A stretch of 64,000 nt of DNA from Alitta virens (taxonomy: Eukaryota; Annelida; Polychaeta; Phyllodocida; Nereididae): the NCBI GenBank assembly GCA_932294295.1, contig OW028578.1:38896685-38960684 (forward strand). The letters run 5' to 3'. Below, piece by piece: positions 34,287-46,041 of the stretch. The notes under the pieces were generated by a model. That model saw nothing but the letters and a program-made list of their open reading frames with translations. It had not been told where the DNA came from and ran no database searches. The position numbers and the translations under genes are program-made. Numbering within the stretch: the first letter of the stretch is position 1; each line of letters opens with the position of its first letter.

Positions 34287-34733
34287 GTTCTGAGGCTTGG
34301 GCAGCTTACACGTGACCAGATATGGGCAGACGTAAAGATGTGATGATAAGGTTGGGAGTTGTGTTACACATTTACCCCAATGGGTGGGATCTTTTACATG
34401 CCCCAGCATAGACACTGAGTACAAGGCAACACCAATTTAACGTGTTATGCAACTGACATCCAGCTGAGATATGCAGATAGGTACATGGCCAATTGTGCCA
34501 CATGCGTTTTCCATGCGTTTGGATAAACAAATGGAAAATGCATGGTTTTTCCTTTATTATTATTAGCTAAAAACCATGCGTTTTCCATGCATTTATCCTT
34601 CTCATGGAAAACGCACGTGGCACATTTGGCCATGTAGATAGGAGTTCCTGGGCTGAGAATTGAACCCTGGACCTTCTGGAGAGGAGCTGGTCAATATGTT
34701 GACACTTGGCCACACAGCCAGCAATATTTTGGA
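34287..34733 (-). mobile_element. SINE-B copy split by palindromic MITE
   Basis: Body in minus sense (GTAAAGATGTGATGATAAGG, ACATGCCCCAGCATAGACAC, GACATCCAGCTGAGATATGC), then the palindrome (34484-34634), then the head side (CCTGGGCTGAGAATTGAACC, CTTGGCCACACAGCCAGC). Confidence 0.75.
34484..34634. mobile_element. Palindromic TA-flanked MITE, copy 4 (151-bp form)
   Basis: CATGGCCAATTGTGCCACAT to GGCACATTTGGCCATG, flanked by TA. GATAGG additionally occurs on both sides beyond the TA. Each arm contains its own smaller palindrome (CCATGCGTTTGGATAAAC and its partner). Confidence 0.9.
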
Positions 34734-34734
34734 G

Positions 34735-35600
34735 ACCTCGAGAATATTCAACCTTGAGGTCAGCTCAAAATTAAGAAAATGATATTTTCGACCTATAACT
34801 GTATTCCTGCTAATTGCCCTGATGCTGCCTTGTTTTATTCATATGCTTATAGTTGTACATAATTATGATATAGATGTTTTTAATATGTAACTAAATTATG
34901 TTCATGTAGATTGTTCTTTTATTTTACTTTATCATTATATATACATTTATATATATATTTTTTTTATCCTTGTATTTAATTTTTTTTATGACACACGTAT
35001 CTTTTTGATGCTCTGCGGTCAATAATATTTTCTATATATATTATAGAATGGTAATTAAACCTCGCTAGACAGAGCATAGCATCTTCACTATACAATATGA
35101 AAAAAGATACAGGTTTGCTGCATGGGAACACTTCCATCATATACCATACAGAAGACATACATTTTTTACATGAAAGATTTCTGCCTAATCCATCAAGACT
35201 CCACAAAAACCTGGACTGCATGTCACAGAGGCTTGCATGTTGCCATGGTAACTAAGGGACAATGGCATTACCACTGGACACCATCTGGCCCAGACAGCCT
35301 AGTTATTCTCCATTGTACCTTTGACAAGTACATAGGATGCCTCCTGTCATGATGGCCTACATTTACAGCCCACCATTACTGCTACTGAGATTAAGTGGAC
35401 TAATGTAGAAGCCATGTATAGTTTTGGTAGTAAAGCCAAGAATAGGTATATTATATATGGTAGTACACTTTAAGAAGAGGTAAAAATAAGTCCAATATAG
35501 AGATTTGTGGGATGAGGAAAAATTATATTGGTCAAGGCCATCCAATTTACACTGCAGCCATAAACATACACACCTACTGGTTGACAATGAAGCGTTTTGA
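34735..35600. other. Stretch with no supported gene
   Basis: AT-rich, containing one perfect X-box-like palindrome (35239-35252). Short open frames on both strands have no domain. Confidence 0.4.
35239..35252. promoter_or_regulatory. Perfect RFX X-box-like site GTTGCCATGGTAAC
   Basis: Matches the RYYNYY-NN-RRNRAC X-box bound by RFX factors, in fully palindromic form. No gene was identified beside it, so function is unproven. Similar sites: 46028-46041 and 58812-58825. Confidence 0.35.
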
Positions 35601-35627
35601 TTGGCTCACAGCAGCTGAGTGGAGAAT

Positions 35628-35890
35628 ATAACATAATATATAATATGATACAACATAATATATGATATGATATAACATAATATATAATATGATATAACAT
35701 AATATATGATATGATATAACATAATATATAATATGATACAACATAATATATGATATGATATAACATAATATATAATATGATACAACATAATATATGATAT
35801 GATATAACATTATATATAATATGATATAACATAATATATTATATAATATAACATAATATATGATATAATATTATATAACATAATACATAA
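35628..35890. repeat. 22-bp AT minisatellite with 44-bp higher-order unit
   Basis: Units AACATAATATATAATATGAT alternate regularly with AACATAATATATGATATGAT (each plus two bases), so the true period is 44 bp over much of the array. The open frames on the minus strand are artefacts. Confidence 0.88.
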
Positions 35891-36596
35891 TATATATAAC
35901 TCCGTTGTGTTTGATAAATAAAATAAAATAAAATATCATAATATAGAGTTTCATAAAATGCTTCAGTAGAATGAGAATATAAAACTTGAAAACCATATTT
36001 CAATTTACAATTTGTATTGAATTATCAATGAACAGTGCAGGGAGCGGGCTGTCAACAAATTCACTCACTACTTCAATTGTAGTTACAAATTTACCTGTGT
36101 ATACCCCAAAATAGTTTTGAATATAGACCTACACTAATTCCATACATAATACAAGAAATAGTCTGCTGTATTCGATATATTAAATATCACAAATATGGCC
36201 TCAAAATCCATTTATGCACTCAGATATGCAACATAAAAGGCTAGTGTCCGCTTTCATAGATTACACACACAAGTGCATTTCTCATGGAGACAAGCATTTA
36301 TCTATAATGCCTATAATTCCCTTGGAATAATGGATGTAATAAAAGAGATATGCATGATATTTACTATGCTATATGAAATATTGAAAAAAAAAACTCAAGT
36401 GCAACAAATATACAAAATGTGACAGCAGTTTATCAGGTTGCAAACTGAATGATACACAGTGGTGAAAAAACATTTCAGTACACCCATTGAATAAATATTT
36501 TGGTGTGAAAATTATGTTCTAACTGAATTTAATTGTTGTCCACTGTTTATGGAGCATTTTGACTGCACTTGATAGGGTCAATGTACATTTTGCATC

Positions 36597-36744
36597 CATA
36601 TATCTATCTATCTATCTAGCTATCTAGCTATCTATCTATCTAGCTATCTAGCTATCCATCTATCCATCTATCTATCTATCTTTCTATCTGTCTATCTGTC
36701 TATCTGTCTGTCTGTCTATCTGTCTATCTGTCTATCTATCTATT
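36597..36744. repeat. (CTAT)n/(CTGT)n array
   Basis: CTAT with CTAG and CTGT variants. A GGTGGTCTTAATGGGGAGG motif of the 17-bp family lies just to the right. Confidence 0.9.
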
Positions 36745-37078
36745 CACTGGACGTTTTGGTGAGGTGGTCTTAATGGGGAGGAAAAGATATTATGGCTAAT
36801 GGTAAAATTCAGTGTCAAATGTATGTGGCATTATTTATAAATTGTCTTATAAAATAAATAGTTTATCATAAATTTCAAAGCAACAGTTTGTTTTGGAATG
36901 GTCAACTAGTTTGTCTCACTAGCTTTTGGCAGCCTTGTCCCTCACTTGTTTACTTGGCCCCACTGTGGGCTGAGTCAGCAAATTAATGGAGTGCTCCTCT
37001 GCATATAAAGGAGTTGGAGAGGAGTTGAGTTGGCATTAAAGTTACTCAAGCATTTCGACACCCACTAGAAAGAACTAG

Positions 37079-37482
37079 CTAGTAAGTAAGTAAGTAAGTA
37101 AGCAAGTAAGTAAGTAAGTAGGTAAGTAAGTAAGCAAGTATGTAAGTAAGTAAGCAAGTATGTAAGTAAGTAGGTAAGTTAGCAAGTAGGTAGGTAAGTA
37201 AGTATGTAAGCAAGTATGTAAGTAGGTCAGTCAGTAAGTCAGTAAGTCAGTAAGCAAGTATGTAAGTAAGTAAGTAAGTAAGCAAGTATGTAAGTAAGTA
37301 AGTATAAGTAAGTCAGTCAGCAAGTAAGTAAATAAGTAAGCAAGTATGTAAGTAAGTAAGTAAGTAAGCAAGTATGTAAGTAAGTAAGCAAGTATGTAAG
37401 TCAGTAAGTAAGTATAAGTAAGTCAGTCAGCAAGTAAGTAAGTAAGCAAGTATGTAAGTAAGTAAGTAAGTAAGTAAGTATC
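37079..37482. repeat. (AAGT)n array with higher-order variants
   Basis: About 400 bp of AAGT with recurring AAGCAAGTATGT and AAGTCAGTCAGC blocks, so larger segments have been duplicated within the array. Confidence 0.93.
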
Positions 37483-37519
37483 TACCAAAGTATAACTGGT
37501 TGGTTAGTATTACAAGCTT

Positions 37520-37735
37520 TAAGTCTAGCTGAGTTGCAGTCTTAAGATAGTTAACTTATATGATCAAGTAATGATGAGATGATATTAAAGCTTGGAGTCC
37601 ACACAATGTTACGCATTTACCCTATGGGTGGACTCTTTTACTGGCCTCAGCATGAACACTGAGTACAACTCATCAAAAATGCTGACATGTGTAACTCATG
37701 AAGAGTGCCCAGGCCAGGATTTAAGAATTTGAAAA
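37520..37735 (-). mobile_element. SINE-B fragment
   Basis: GTAATGATGAGATGATATTA, GCTTGGAGTCCACACAATGT, CTGGCCTCAGCATGAACACT and AACTCATGAAGAGTGCCCAG in minus sense. Confidence 0.65.
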
Positions 37736-38789
37736 AAGAAATATTAAATGTGTTTTGATATTCCTACATATTGCGGCATCTTATTTACATTTAGGGGCAT
37801 TAAATTGATATTCTTAAGGCACTTGACTAAACGTACTTCGGATTTAATTTGATAATATAGAAACTTTCTTGAGAAAAACCCACTAAAACGCTATGCTAGA
37901 GTTGCACATTAAGGCAACATTGACCCCAGCTGAAGAAGCAAATTCAGTCTCCATGCTGAGAGAGTTCAAAGGCCAAGTATCTCCTAATGTTTCCCCTTGT
38001 CTACATCAAAGGCTTAGGGAAGGTCAGACCTCTAGGATGAATTACATGTCAAGATTCAAGTCTCATACTTGCTGTATAAGAATTTTGTTGCAGCCTCTCT
38101 CAGACTACTGTTTTTTTTACTTGTATTAAAAGCATCTATACAAATAAATGGCTTTTATTGACACTTTTTCATATCAGAAAAGATACATATATCTATAGTT
38201 CTACTCACTAAGTCTATCTAAAACTCCACCTACAGAAGTATGATATACAGGTTCTCATTATTTTTATACATAATATATAGCTTAACGTCAAGGTCCCAGT
38301 TGCCATAATTTGATGTTTTCTGGGCAGAGTTCAGCTCTAAGTAAGATATTCAGTGTTAAAGCAAAATAATATAAGTATATATACATAAAAGATCGAAGAT
38401 AAATCACGGATCAAATCACAAAGCATGAAACAAATACTGATCTCAATATTAGATTAAAATTTACTGACTATATACAAATACTGATCAAAATATCACAATA
38501 AGATTCAAATTTAAACAAAAAATAAAAATGTTCACATAATGCATACGAATATAGGAGAGAAAATAGCTGGCAACATTGCGCTGACCCTGGCCTTTGTAGT
38601 CATTTCAGGGGGAGGGGGTGGGGGTTCTTGAGATATGTGTGGCTGTCAAGTGCAATATATGGGCGAAAGAATACGAGGGAAACAAACGGCTGACCCTGGC
38701 ATAAACGCTATGTTTACTGCTTCAAAGTTTTACGTTCACAAATAAATAAATAGATAGATATATTTACCAATTTGCATTGCTCTATGTTA

Positions 38790-38900
38790 TGTCTGTGACT
38801 ATGTCTGTGACTATGATTGTGACTATGTCTGTCTATGTCTGTCTATGTCTGTCTGTGTCCCTGTCTGTGTCTCTAGCTGTGCCTATGTCTGTGTCTCACT
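38790..38900. repeat. (GTCTATGTCT)n low-order repeat
   Basis: Repeated ATGTCTGTGACT/ATGTCTGTCT units. Confidence 0.75.
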
Positions 38901-39030
38901 GCTACTGGGTCTGAAGCTTGGTCTATTTATACATAACCAGCTACAGGATGTAGACATAATGATGAGATGATAAGGCTGCTTGGAGTTAACACCATGTTAC
39001 TCTTGCCTCAGCATAGACACCAAGCACATG
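38893..39030 (-). mobile_element. SINE-B fragment
   Basis: CTACTGGGTCTGAAGCTTGG, ATAATGATGAGATGATAAGG and CTTGCCTCAGCATAGACACC match the family tail and body in minus sense. Confidence 0.65.
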
Positions 39031-39204
39031 CTATTGACAGTTTGATTGTTCCATAGTATCAGAACACCTAGAAGATTCAGTCTTTTCTCCATGATATGAT
39101 CATGAAGGCACCCCAAATATAATAAGATAATGAAATCTTACTTAAACAAATTTATATAACTGATAAAACATTTTATACTCTATGTTATGGCCGACTATAG
39201 TATA

Positions 39205-39530
39205 CGTAATAGAGTCTTTTCACTGAGCAGCCCTGAGTTCAGCAAGACATAAGTTCTTCCTCTCCTCTTATTACTCATTTAGCTTTTCAGACATAGAAGA
39301 TTATCACTGACTTACTCAATAAATATAACTTTCTCAGAAAAATAATAAAAATCAACTGAATGATAAAGTGTCAAATATACATTAAAATGCACTAAAATAC
39401 TGCTGCGAGGATGCACTTTGCTTCAGCCAATCACAGCCAAGGGCGGGAACTTTTTCAGCAAATAGAATTGCAGTATTCTGTCACAGCCATCTGGTGGAAA
39501 TACAGAGAACCTTCCGTGAAAATCCACTAT
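39205..39530. repeat. Dispersed repeat D1, copy 2
   Basis: Same orientation as 4226-4535, with an extra insertion of about 25 bp after CTTTCTCAG. See copy 1. Confidence 0.65.
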
Positions 39531-39786
39531 TGGAAATGTGTCACACCTATCAGCTGGGCTTTACTTCAAATTTGGATTCTATTACCATTAGTTTTCTAGT
39601 GATTTTGATCAGTGTGCTATGCATGTAAATGGCATGCCCATAGCTATGTCTTTCATAGATGAAAATGAATTATATTTAGTCAATAACTGTGGCCTGTTTA
39701 TAGCACTTGAACATCTGAATGCTAACAGCTAATAATAATAATCAGATCAGTCAATTTCTGACTGGCTATTTCATCAAACTGGAAAA

Positions 39787-40063
39787 AGTGCAGTATATAG
39801 CGGACCCAGGTTTATGACCATATTTAACGAGCCTCATTGCCAGGCCTATGACGTAAAAATGCTTGAAATCAATGTATGACGTCACAAACTAATGTAGTTA
39901 TGACGACGGTTTCATCTTCACGGTAAAGAGTTTATTTTTGCTCATTTACACCAAATATTATTTTAATTGTGCTTGAGCTTCAAACTTGTGAAATTTTTGA
40001 TAAAAATTAAATTTTTAATGGGCGCCAAATATGGGCATCAATTTGGGTCCGCTATACTGCACT
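39787..40063. mobile_element. TIR element (AGTGCAGTATAGCGGACCCA ends), copy 2
   Basis: 277 bp; right end TGGGTCCGCTATACTGCACT, left end with an extra TA. The interior matches 21978-22252. AAACTG occurs near both flanks, but not adjacent to the left TIR. Confidence 0.78.
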
Positions 40064-41165
40064 AAACTGCTTATAGAACCTATGCCTAGACAAAAGTGAA
40101 CTTTTAGAGTTTATTAAAGATCAATTACATGCAAAAATCTATGTGCGATACAAAAACCTACAAACCCATGTAATTCTAAATTTTTCTATAATTTCCTATA
40201 GCTCACACAGTATCAATATATATATTATGATGAGTATTTTTAAAACAGCTGTTGGATTTTTTATGTAATATATGTCGAATTGGCGTAATCCTATTCCATA
40301 TTGTGTATAAATAACATGCCATATAAAACCTATATTAATCCATCTCAATATTATAGAAATTTTCTATTAAATAAAGCACGTTTTTATACAATCAATTCTA
40401 CTTTTTTATGCATAAAATGTGTTTGTATTTATTTATTTTTTTCTCTGCCATTTAAATATATATGTGTTGTTATCAATACAAATTTATGTAGGCCTAAATA
40501 TATTATTACTACATTTATACACAAAGGCACAACAATAATTATATATTGGCCCAATTATATATTATATACCTAGTACAATCTATTTATCTGGACTGCACGT
40601 CTATTCTCTGCTTTAAAGCGATGTTAAAAATAAATGTATATTTTTTGACATATTTTATCAATCATGAGTAACCAGCTCATTAACTCATTGTTCAGGTGAA
40701 TTTCTGAATTCTTAACTATTTTTGGTTAATATTATTCAATTCAATTGATAAAATTTCCCACCATTTTGAATACTCTAAATTTATGAAAACCGGACACTCT
40801 AAAAATAGTACATCATAAAATTAGAGGCTTAAATACAATAGATTATCAATATCATTGGCCTAATTTCCTCATTCTTTAATATTAATATTCTTTAAGGATG
40901 CTTACATACTTAAATCTATGCACTGAATATTATATAGCGCGATACACTTCATACACAACGTTATTCTCCATGTTACAAATATGCTGCAGACAATATGAAT
41001 ATCATTAATAAATGCCTTTGAAATTAGTTCATTCTGCAGACACAACATCTCCTTTGGAATTATAGCAAACGATGTTATTCTTACTTTTTATGTTCCCAGA
41101 CTTTGCTTAGTGAATTAAATTAAATTTTACAATACAATCTCGTCATTAATCCCTTAGATTGCATT
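40064..41165. other. Very AT-rich stretch without supported features
   Basis: No repeat family, exon or element recognised. Confidence 0.4.
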
Positions 41166-41169
41166 ACCG

Positions 41170-41603
41170 GTCTTTGGTGGTTTTAATAGTGAGGTGGTCT
41201 TAATAGTGAGATGGTCTTAATAATGAGGTGGTCTTAATAGTGAGGTGGTCTTAATAGTGAGGTGGTCTTATTGGTGTGGTGGTCTTAATAGTGAGATGGT
41301 CTTAATAGTGAGGTGGTCTTAATAGTGATGTGGTCTTGACAGTGAGGTGGTCTTAATAGTGAGGGGGTTTTAATATTGAGGCGGTCTTGATAGTGAGGTG
41401 GTCTTAATAGTGAGGCGGTCTTAATAGTAAGGTGATATTAATAGTAAGGTGGTCTTAATAGTGAGGGTGGTCTTGATAGTGAGGTGGTCTTAATAGCGAA
41501 GGGGTCTTAATAGTAAGGTGATTTTAATAGTAAGGTGGTCTTAATAGTGAGGGTGGTCTTAATAGTAAGGTGGTCTTAATAGTGAGGTGGTCTTAATAGT
41601 GAC
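41170..41603. repeat. 17-bp minisatellite, (GGTGGTCTTAATAGTGA)n
   Basis: About 25 units of GGTGGTCTTAATAGTGA with point variants and one- to two-base indels. The unit equals the subterminal motif of the pogo-like TIR MITE. Confidence 0.93.
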
Positions 41604-41604
41604 C

Positions 41605-41872
41605 TTGCCCAGCTCTGTTGCGGGGGCTCAAGTTTGAATCCCAGCCCGGGCACTCTTCATGAGCTACATCCCAGCTGCCGGATGTCGATCGCGTGAGACG
41701 TTAAATTGGAGGTGTCTTTTTCTCGGTGTCTATGCTGAGGCAAATACAAGATCCTACCCATGGGATAAATGTACACAATGGGGTGGAATCTTTAAGTCTT
41801 GTCATCACATCATTACGTCTGCTTTTGGCAGCGGGTCGTATGAGCTTATAAGCTTCAGGCCAGTAGAATTGA
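41605..41872 (+). mobile_element. SINE-B copy, second 3' type
   Basis: B-box side of the head (GTTTGAATCCCAGCCCGGGC), CACTCTTCATGAGCTACATC, body, and tail (CATCACATCATTACGTCTGC, TATGAGCTTATAAGCTTCAG). The head is 5'-truncated at the end of the 17-bp array. Confidence 0.78.
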
Positions 41873-42004
41873 GATATTGAGAAATTGAGACAGTCAAAAA
41901 ATGTTGGACGGTGCATTCATTCGAATAAATTTTGCACTATCTCAATAATTCATAGAAACTGAAATATATGCCAGATATATAAATCACTGCTTTATAAGTC
42001 TTAA

Positions 42005-42062
42005 TGCTACTGGGCCTGAAGCTTAGCTAGCTTATATGACCAGCTGCCAGGGCAGATGTAAT
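42005..42062 (-). mobile_element. SINE-B 3'-end fragment
   Basis: GCTACTGGGCCTGAAGCTTA and ACCAGCTGCCAG, tail only. Confidence 0.55.
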
Positions 42063-42884
42063 ATGTCTGGTATGCTATTTGCTAAACTTTTTTTTAACAT
42101 TTCTCAATAAAATTACGGACATCGAATCTACCTGACAAAATTATCTTGGTGAAGTAATGACCTTTAACAATTTGCTTGAAATTTGTCAATTAAACTGTAC
42201 TTCAAAAGTAATAAAAGTGGGTTGGATATTAAACCTAAACAGATAAAAAAGACAACAAAATGGAATGGATGTAATTTTAAAAAAACACAGAGAAAATATG
42301 TAATTTCTCAGAAGAATTGTGATTCATTTGTTCTGCTCAGTTCCTCAGTAATATATAAAATGGTTGGGTTCAAACCCACAACCTTATATAATAATTGTTA
42401 GCAGGCTAACTCTTTAACCATTACACCACTGCTGTAATATTTATTGCATTGTATCATATCAATATGACAAAATACCTATTTATTTATCTTTACCACCAAA
42501 ACTAGTTTTACTTACTCTTAAATACTATTTTATCTTGATTGCCTGTATAGTAGTGGTCCCATTCCTCTCACATTCAGGCAAATTCTAGTTGGAGTGAGCA
42601 GGCAAATCTTCATGCAAGGCCAGTCCCTGTGTTTGCCTAATACATTCATCGCACAGACAAGGACTTGCTGGACACTTACTGCAAAGAGCTTAAGCAAAAC
42701 TCTTTGAGTATTCTTCAAATGGGGTAAACAGACAGAAAGCATCGTTATTTGTCTTTCTTTGTCATTACTTTTTCTTGCTATTGTGAATACATGTATATTG
42801 TAGAATATAGCCATGAAGAACTAACTTAATGCAATATTTGATTGTCTTTATTTTGTCAGATTTGGTAATAGTATACTGTTAATA

Positions 42885-43276
42885 GTGAGGTGGTCTTAAG
42901 AGTGAAGTCTTTTCAGTTCAATGTTATAGTAGATATAAGATTCCTCAGGCACATGGTATCTGGGTGTAGACATAAAAATAATACAGTCAATTTTCTATTC
43001 AATATGTGCAGCAGTTTAGACATGTCTGTAATGGCTAGCAATTTTAGATTTGTTTGTTATAAGTATGGTATAAAGCCACGTGATGTGATTAATTGTAGTC
43101 CAAGCTGTATTAGTAAACTTGTAAAAGCGAATTACTACAAAACTGTTTTAGAGAGTGTCCAATTAATTGGTGTTCAAATCATGGAATTAATTCATATCAG
43201 GGATGAGTTGTGTGAAGACTTTAGTCTGAGTAAAAAATATATCTGTGATATAATAGAACATTTAGCCACAAATTGA
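42885..43276 (+). mobile_element. LINE C-terminal fragment, open over 128 codons
   Basis: NFLFNMCSSLDMSVMASNFR followed by FVCYKYGI, then MELIHIRDELCEDFSL and a stop. The order R-F..., H/S-x-N-x-xV, S-x-x-x-N-x-x-F, KYGI and a final RDEL...II..L matches the C-terminal tails of CR1/Jockey-like LINE proteins. The upstream RT part is missing. 17-bp arrays lie on both sides. Confidence 0.6.
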
Positions 43277-43429
43277 TTATCTGGGGTTTTTGCTAACCCT
43301 CTTTTTTTTGGTGCTAATCATTGTTTTTAAATATTTTGTTTTTGTTATTAATCTTGAATTTATACTGTATATTTTATAAGATTAAAGCTTATAATAGGGA
43401 TATAATTTTGACACGATGTTGTAAAAATA

Positions 43430-43757
43430 CGGTAGAACTACCTCACTATTAAGACCACCACAATATTAAGACCACCTCACTATTAAGACCACTTCACTAT
43501 TAAGACCACTTCACTATTAAGACCACCACAATATTAAGACCACCTCACTATTAAGACAACCTCACTATTAAGACAACCTCACTATTAAGATCCCATTCAC
43601 CATTAAGACCACCTCACTATTAAGACCACCTCATTATTAAGACCACCTCACTATTAAGACCACTTCACTATTAAGACCACCTCACTATTAAAACCACCTC
43701 ACTATTAAGACCACTTCACTATTAAGTCCACCACAATATTAAGACCACCTCACTATT
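43430..43757. repeat. 17-bp minisatellite, (CTATTAAGACCACCTCA)n
   Basis: About 19 units in the opposite orientation to the 41170 array, with CACAATATTAAGACCAC variants recurring every few units. Confidence 0.93.
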
Positions 43758-43759
43758 AA

Positions 43760-44689
43760 ATATTCTTCATAGCCAAGTTTGCCTGTATCTGGAAGTTGCA
43801 ATATATTTCGTCTTCCACTCTTAATGGATACAGCTCTCAAACATCACTTTTCTTCCCACACATGAAATTAGACCTATTAAACACACTTTAGCAATCTGTC
43901 CCACATGCTGACGATGTCATTTTTTATCCCTGTAATTCCATATAATTCACTCTAGGATGCAAATGGCTAAATCAGCATGTAGCTATCTGCTCAACCATTA
44001 ACTGTCATGCATCTAAAAATCACTTGGAACTTAATCTAATGTAAGCTGTCTTTTTCCAAGTAATATTCCCTGGATGGAAGATATCTCAGTTTCAGATCAG
44101 AATTTATTTGCAATTTGTTGATATGAATTTGGTGATATTTTTCTGAAGTGCAATATGGAATAAGGATAGCTTTTAGATAGATATAGGTAGATATATATTT
44201 TATTTGTCAAGGTCACACCAATACAGTTATATTCCAAGCAAACACTTTTATAGATTCAGATTCAGATTCTTTTTATTTTGCCAAGAAAAAAAATATATAT
44301 ATTTACGATTTATTTTCATATTTTCATTTATAAGCATTAGTTTCGCAAGGAGAGCTCACAAAGATAAATATATTTTATCATCGCTAGTGTGAGGCCACCT
44401 GGAGAGATCCATTAATATTACATAGTGAACATTAAATCAAAAACAATATGGAAATTACTCTCATCAGTAGTAGTCTCATCTTAGAATGACACTGAAGGAG
44501 CCCAAAGGCTTGTAAGTTTAGCCACCCTGCTGAGTATGAGATGAAATGGTGTGATGAAGCATAATTAATGATCTATATTTGTCAAATAACATCATCAGTA
44601 TGACTTTAATCATTAGCATGAATGATAGTGTGTTTCTTTAAATAGCTTCTGATTTGGCTGCCTAATTAAGGCATTAGCCAGTTATCAGA
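43760..44689. other. Stretch with no supported gene
   Basis: Nothing recognised; short open frames only. Confidence 0.4.
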
Positions 44690-44905
44690 TTAGCCAGCTC
44701 TGTTGAAAGTCCCAGGTTCGATCCCCGGCCCAGGCACTCTTCGTGAGCTTCATCCAAGCTGCTGGATGTCGATCACATGTGACGTTAACTTAGAGGTGCC
44801 TTGTACTCAGTGTCTATGCTGAGGCAGGTAAAAGACCCCACCCAAGGCGTAAATGTGTATCATAGCATCTCGTCAATCAATCCTTGTGAGTGCCAAGTAC
44901 ATAAT
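44690..44905 (+). mobile_element. SINE-B copy, CTAT-tail type without tail
   Basis: GTCCCAGGTTCGATCCCCGG (B-box), CACTCTTCGTGAGCTTCATC, GTGTCTATGCTGAGGCAGGT, ending CTCGTCAATCAATCCTTGTG. Confidence 0.72.
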
Positions 44906-45193
44906 CTTAACCTGTGTCTGTCTTTCTCAATCCTAATCTATCTGTATGTCTGTCTTCTATGTTTGTCTATATCGCCCTATCTAATTATTGCATTAAAATA
45001 TCTACCATCGTTTTAGTTATACCATAATGAATAATTTAAACCTTTTCTTGAAACATTGTATTTGTTAGATTTTTCAGTTGCGGCTAAATAAACCAGCTAT
45101 TTTTATATGATATGCTAAAGATGTTGATGTACATGTCAGTCATAATGCATTTGTAATTACAATACATTGATTCTGTTGTAAAGTGAAACATAC

Positions 45194-45321
45194 TATTTAT
45201 CTATCTATCTACCTACCTATCTATTTATATATATATCTATCTATTTATCTATCCATCTATTTATCTATCTATCAATCTATCTACCTCTCTATCTATCTAG
45301 CTACCTATCTACTTACCTACA

Positions 45322-45354
<33 letters not shown>

Positions 45355-45520
45355 CTCTATCTCTCTATCGCTCTATCTATCTGTCTATCTATCTCTATCT
45401 ACCTATACTAGTTATATCTCTATCTTTCTATCTCTCTATCTATCTCTCTTTCTCTCTATCTCTCTATCTCTCTGTCTATCTATCTATATATATATCTACC
45501 TATACCTACCTATTCTACTG
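45194..45520. repeat. (CTAT)n/(CTCT)n array
   Basis: CTAT with CTAC, CTCT and ATAT variants over about 325 bp. Confidence 0.92.
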
Positions 45521-45647
45521 CTAGTGCGTAAACATAAACTAAAACCCATGCATTAAATTAATAACTAGTCATTTCTAAATGTGAATTTTCTTTAGTCTTG
45601 ATTTGAACTTAGGTCGAAGCTAGATAGTGCTTTAACCTCTAGAGGGT

Positions 45648-45792
45648 GTCTGGAGGTGTCTATGATGAGACAAGTAAAAGATCCCACCAATGGGGTAAAT
45701 GTGTAACATGGGTGGACTCCTCCTCTCTCTCTCCCTTTATCTATCTACCTATCTATCTATCTCTATATCTATCTATCTATCTATCTATCTAG
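45648..45792 (+). mobile_element. SINE-B fragment with (CTAT)n tail
   Basis: GTGTCTATGATGAGACAAGT, AAGATCCCACCAATGGGG and GGTGGACTCCTCCTCTCTCT run directly into CTAT units at 45738-45792. Confidence 0.72.
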
Positions 45793-46027
45793 ACCACTCT
45801 GTTCCACTGTATACTGAAAATAATTACAAATTAAATATTTACACACCATCTTAAACTTTATCTTTTCCACCAGTTCAACCCTGCTGACTTGTGTTTAGAA
45901 TTTCAACAGGTCTTGTTCCTTTTTGTTTCTACCTACAATAGAGAGAGAATCCCCCAAATACCTATCCCACAATTCATAGGGGATCCCCTAGGCTCTGTGA
46001 TCCATCACGTGCACACCTTCTCTTCCT

Positions 46028-46041
46028 GTTGCCATAACAAC
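46028..46041. promoter_or_regulatory. X-box-like site GTTGCCATAACAAC
   Basis: Fits RYYNYY-NN-RRNRAC; no adjacent gene identified. Confidence 0.2.

Noticed and set aside
35470..35832. Frames with repeated YHIIYYV residues
   Set aside because: Artefact of the 22-bp AT minisatellite.
41170..41603. CRISPR-like array
   Set aside because: Units are contiguous 17-bp repeats without spacers in an animal genome.
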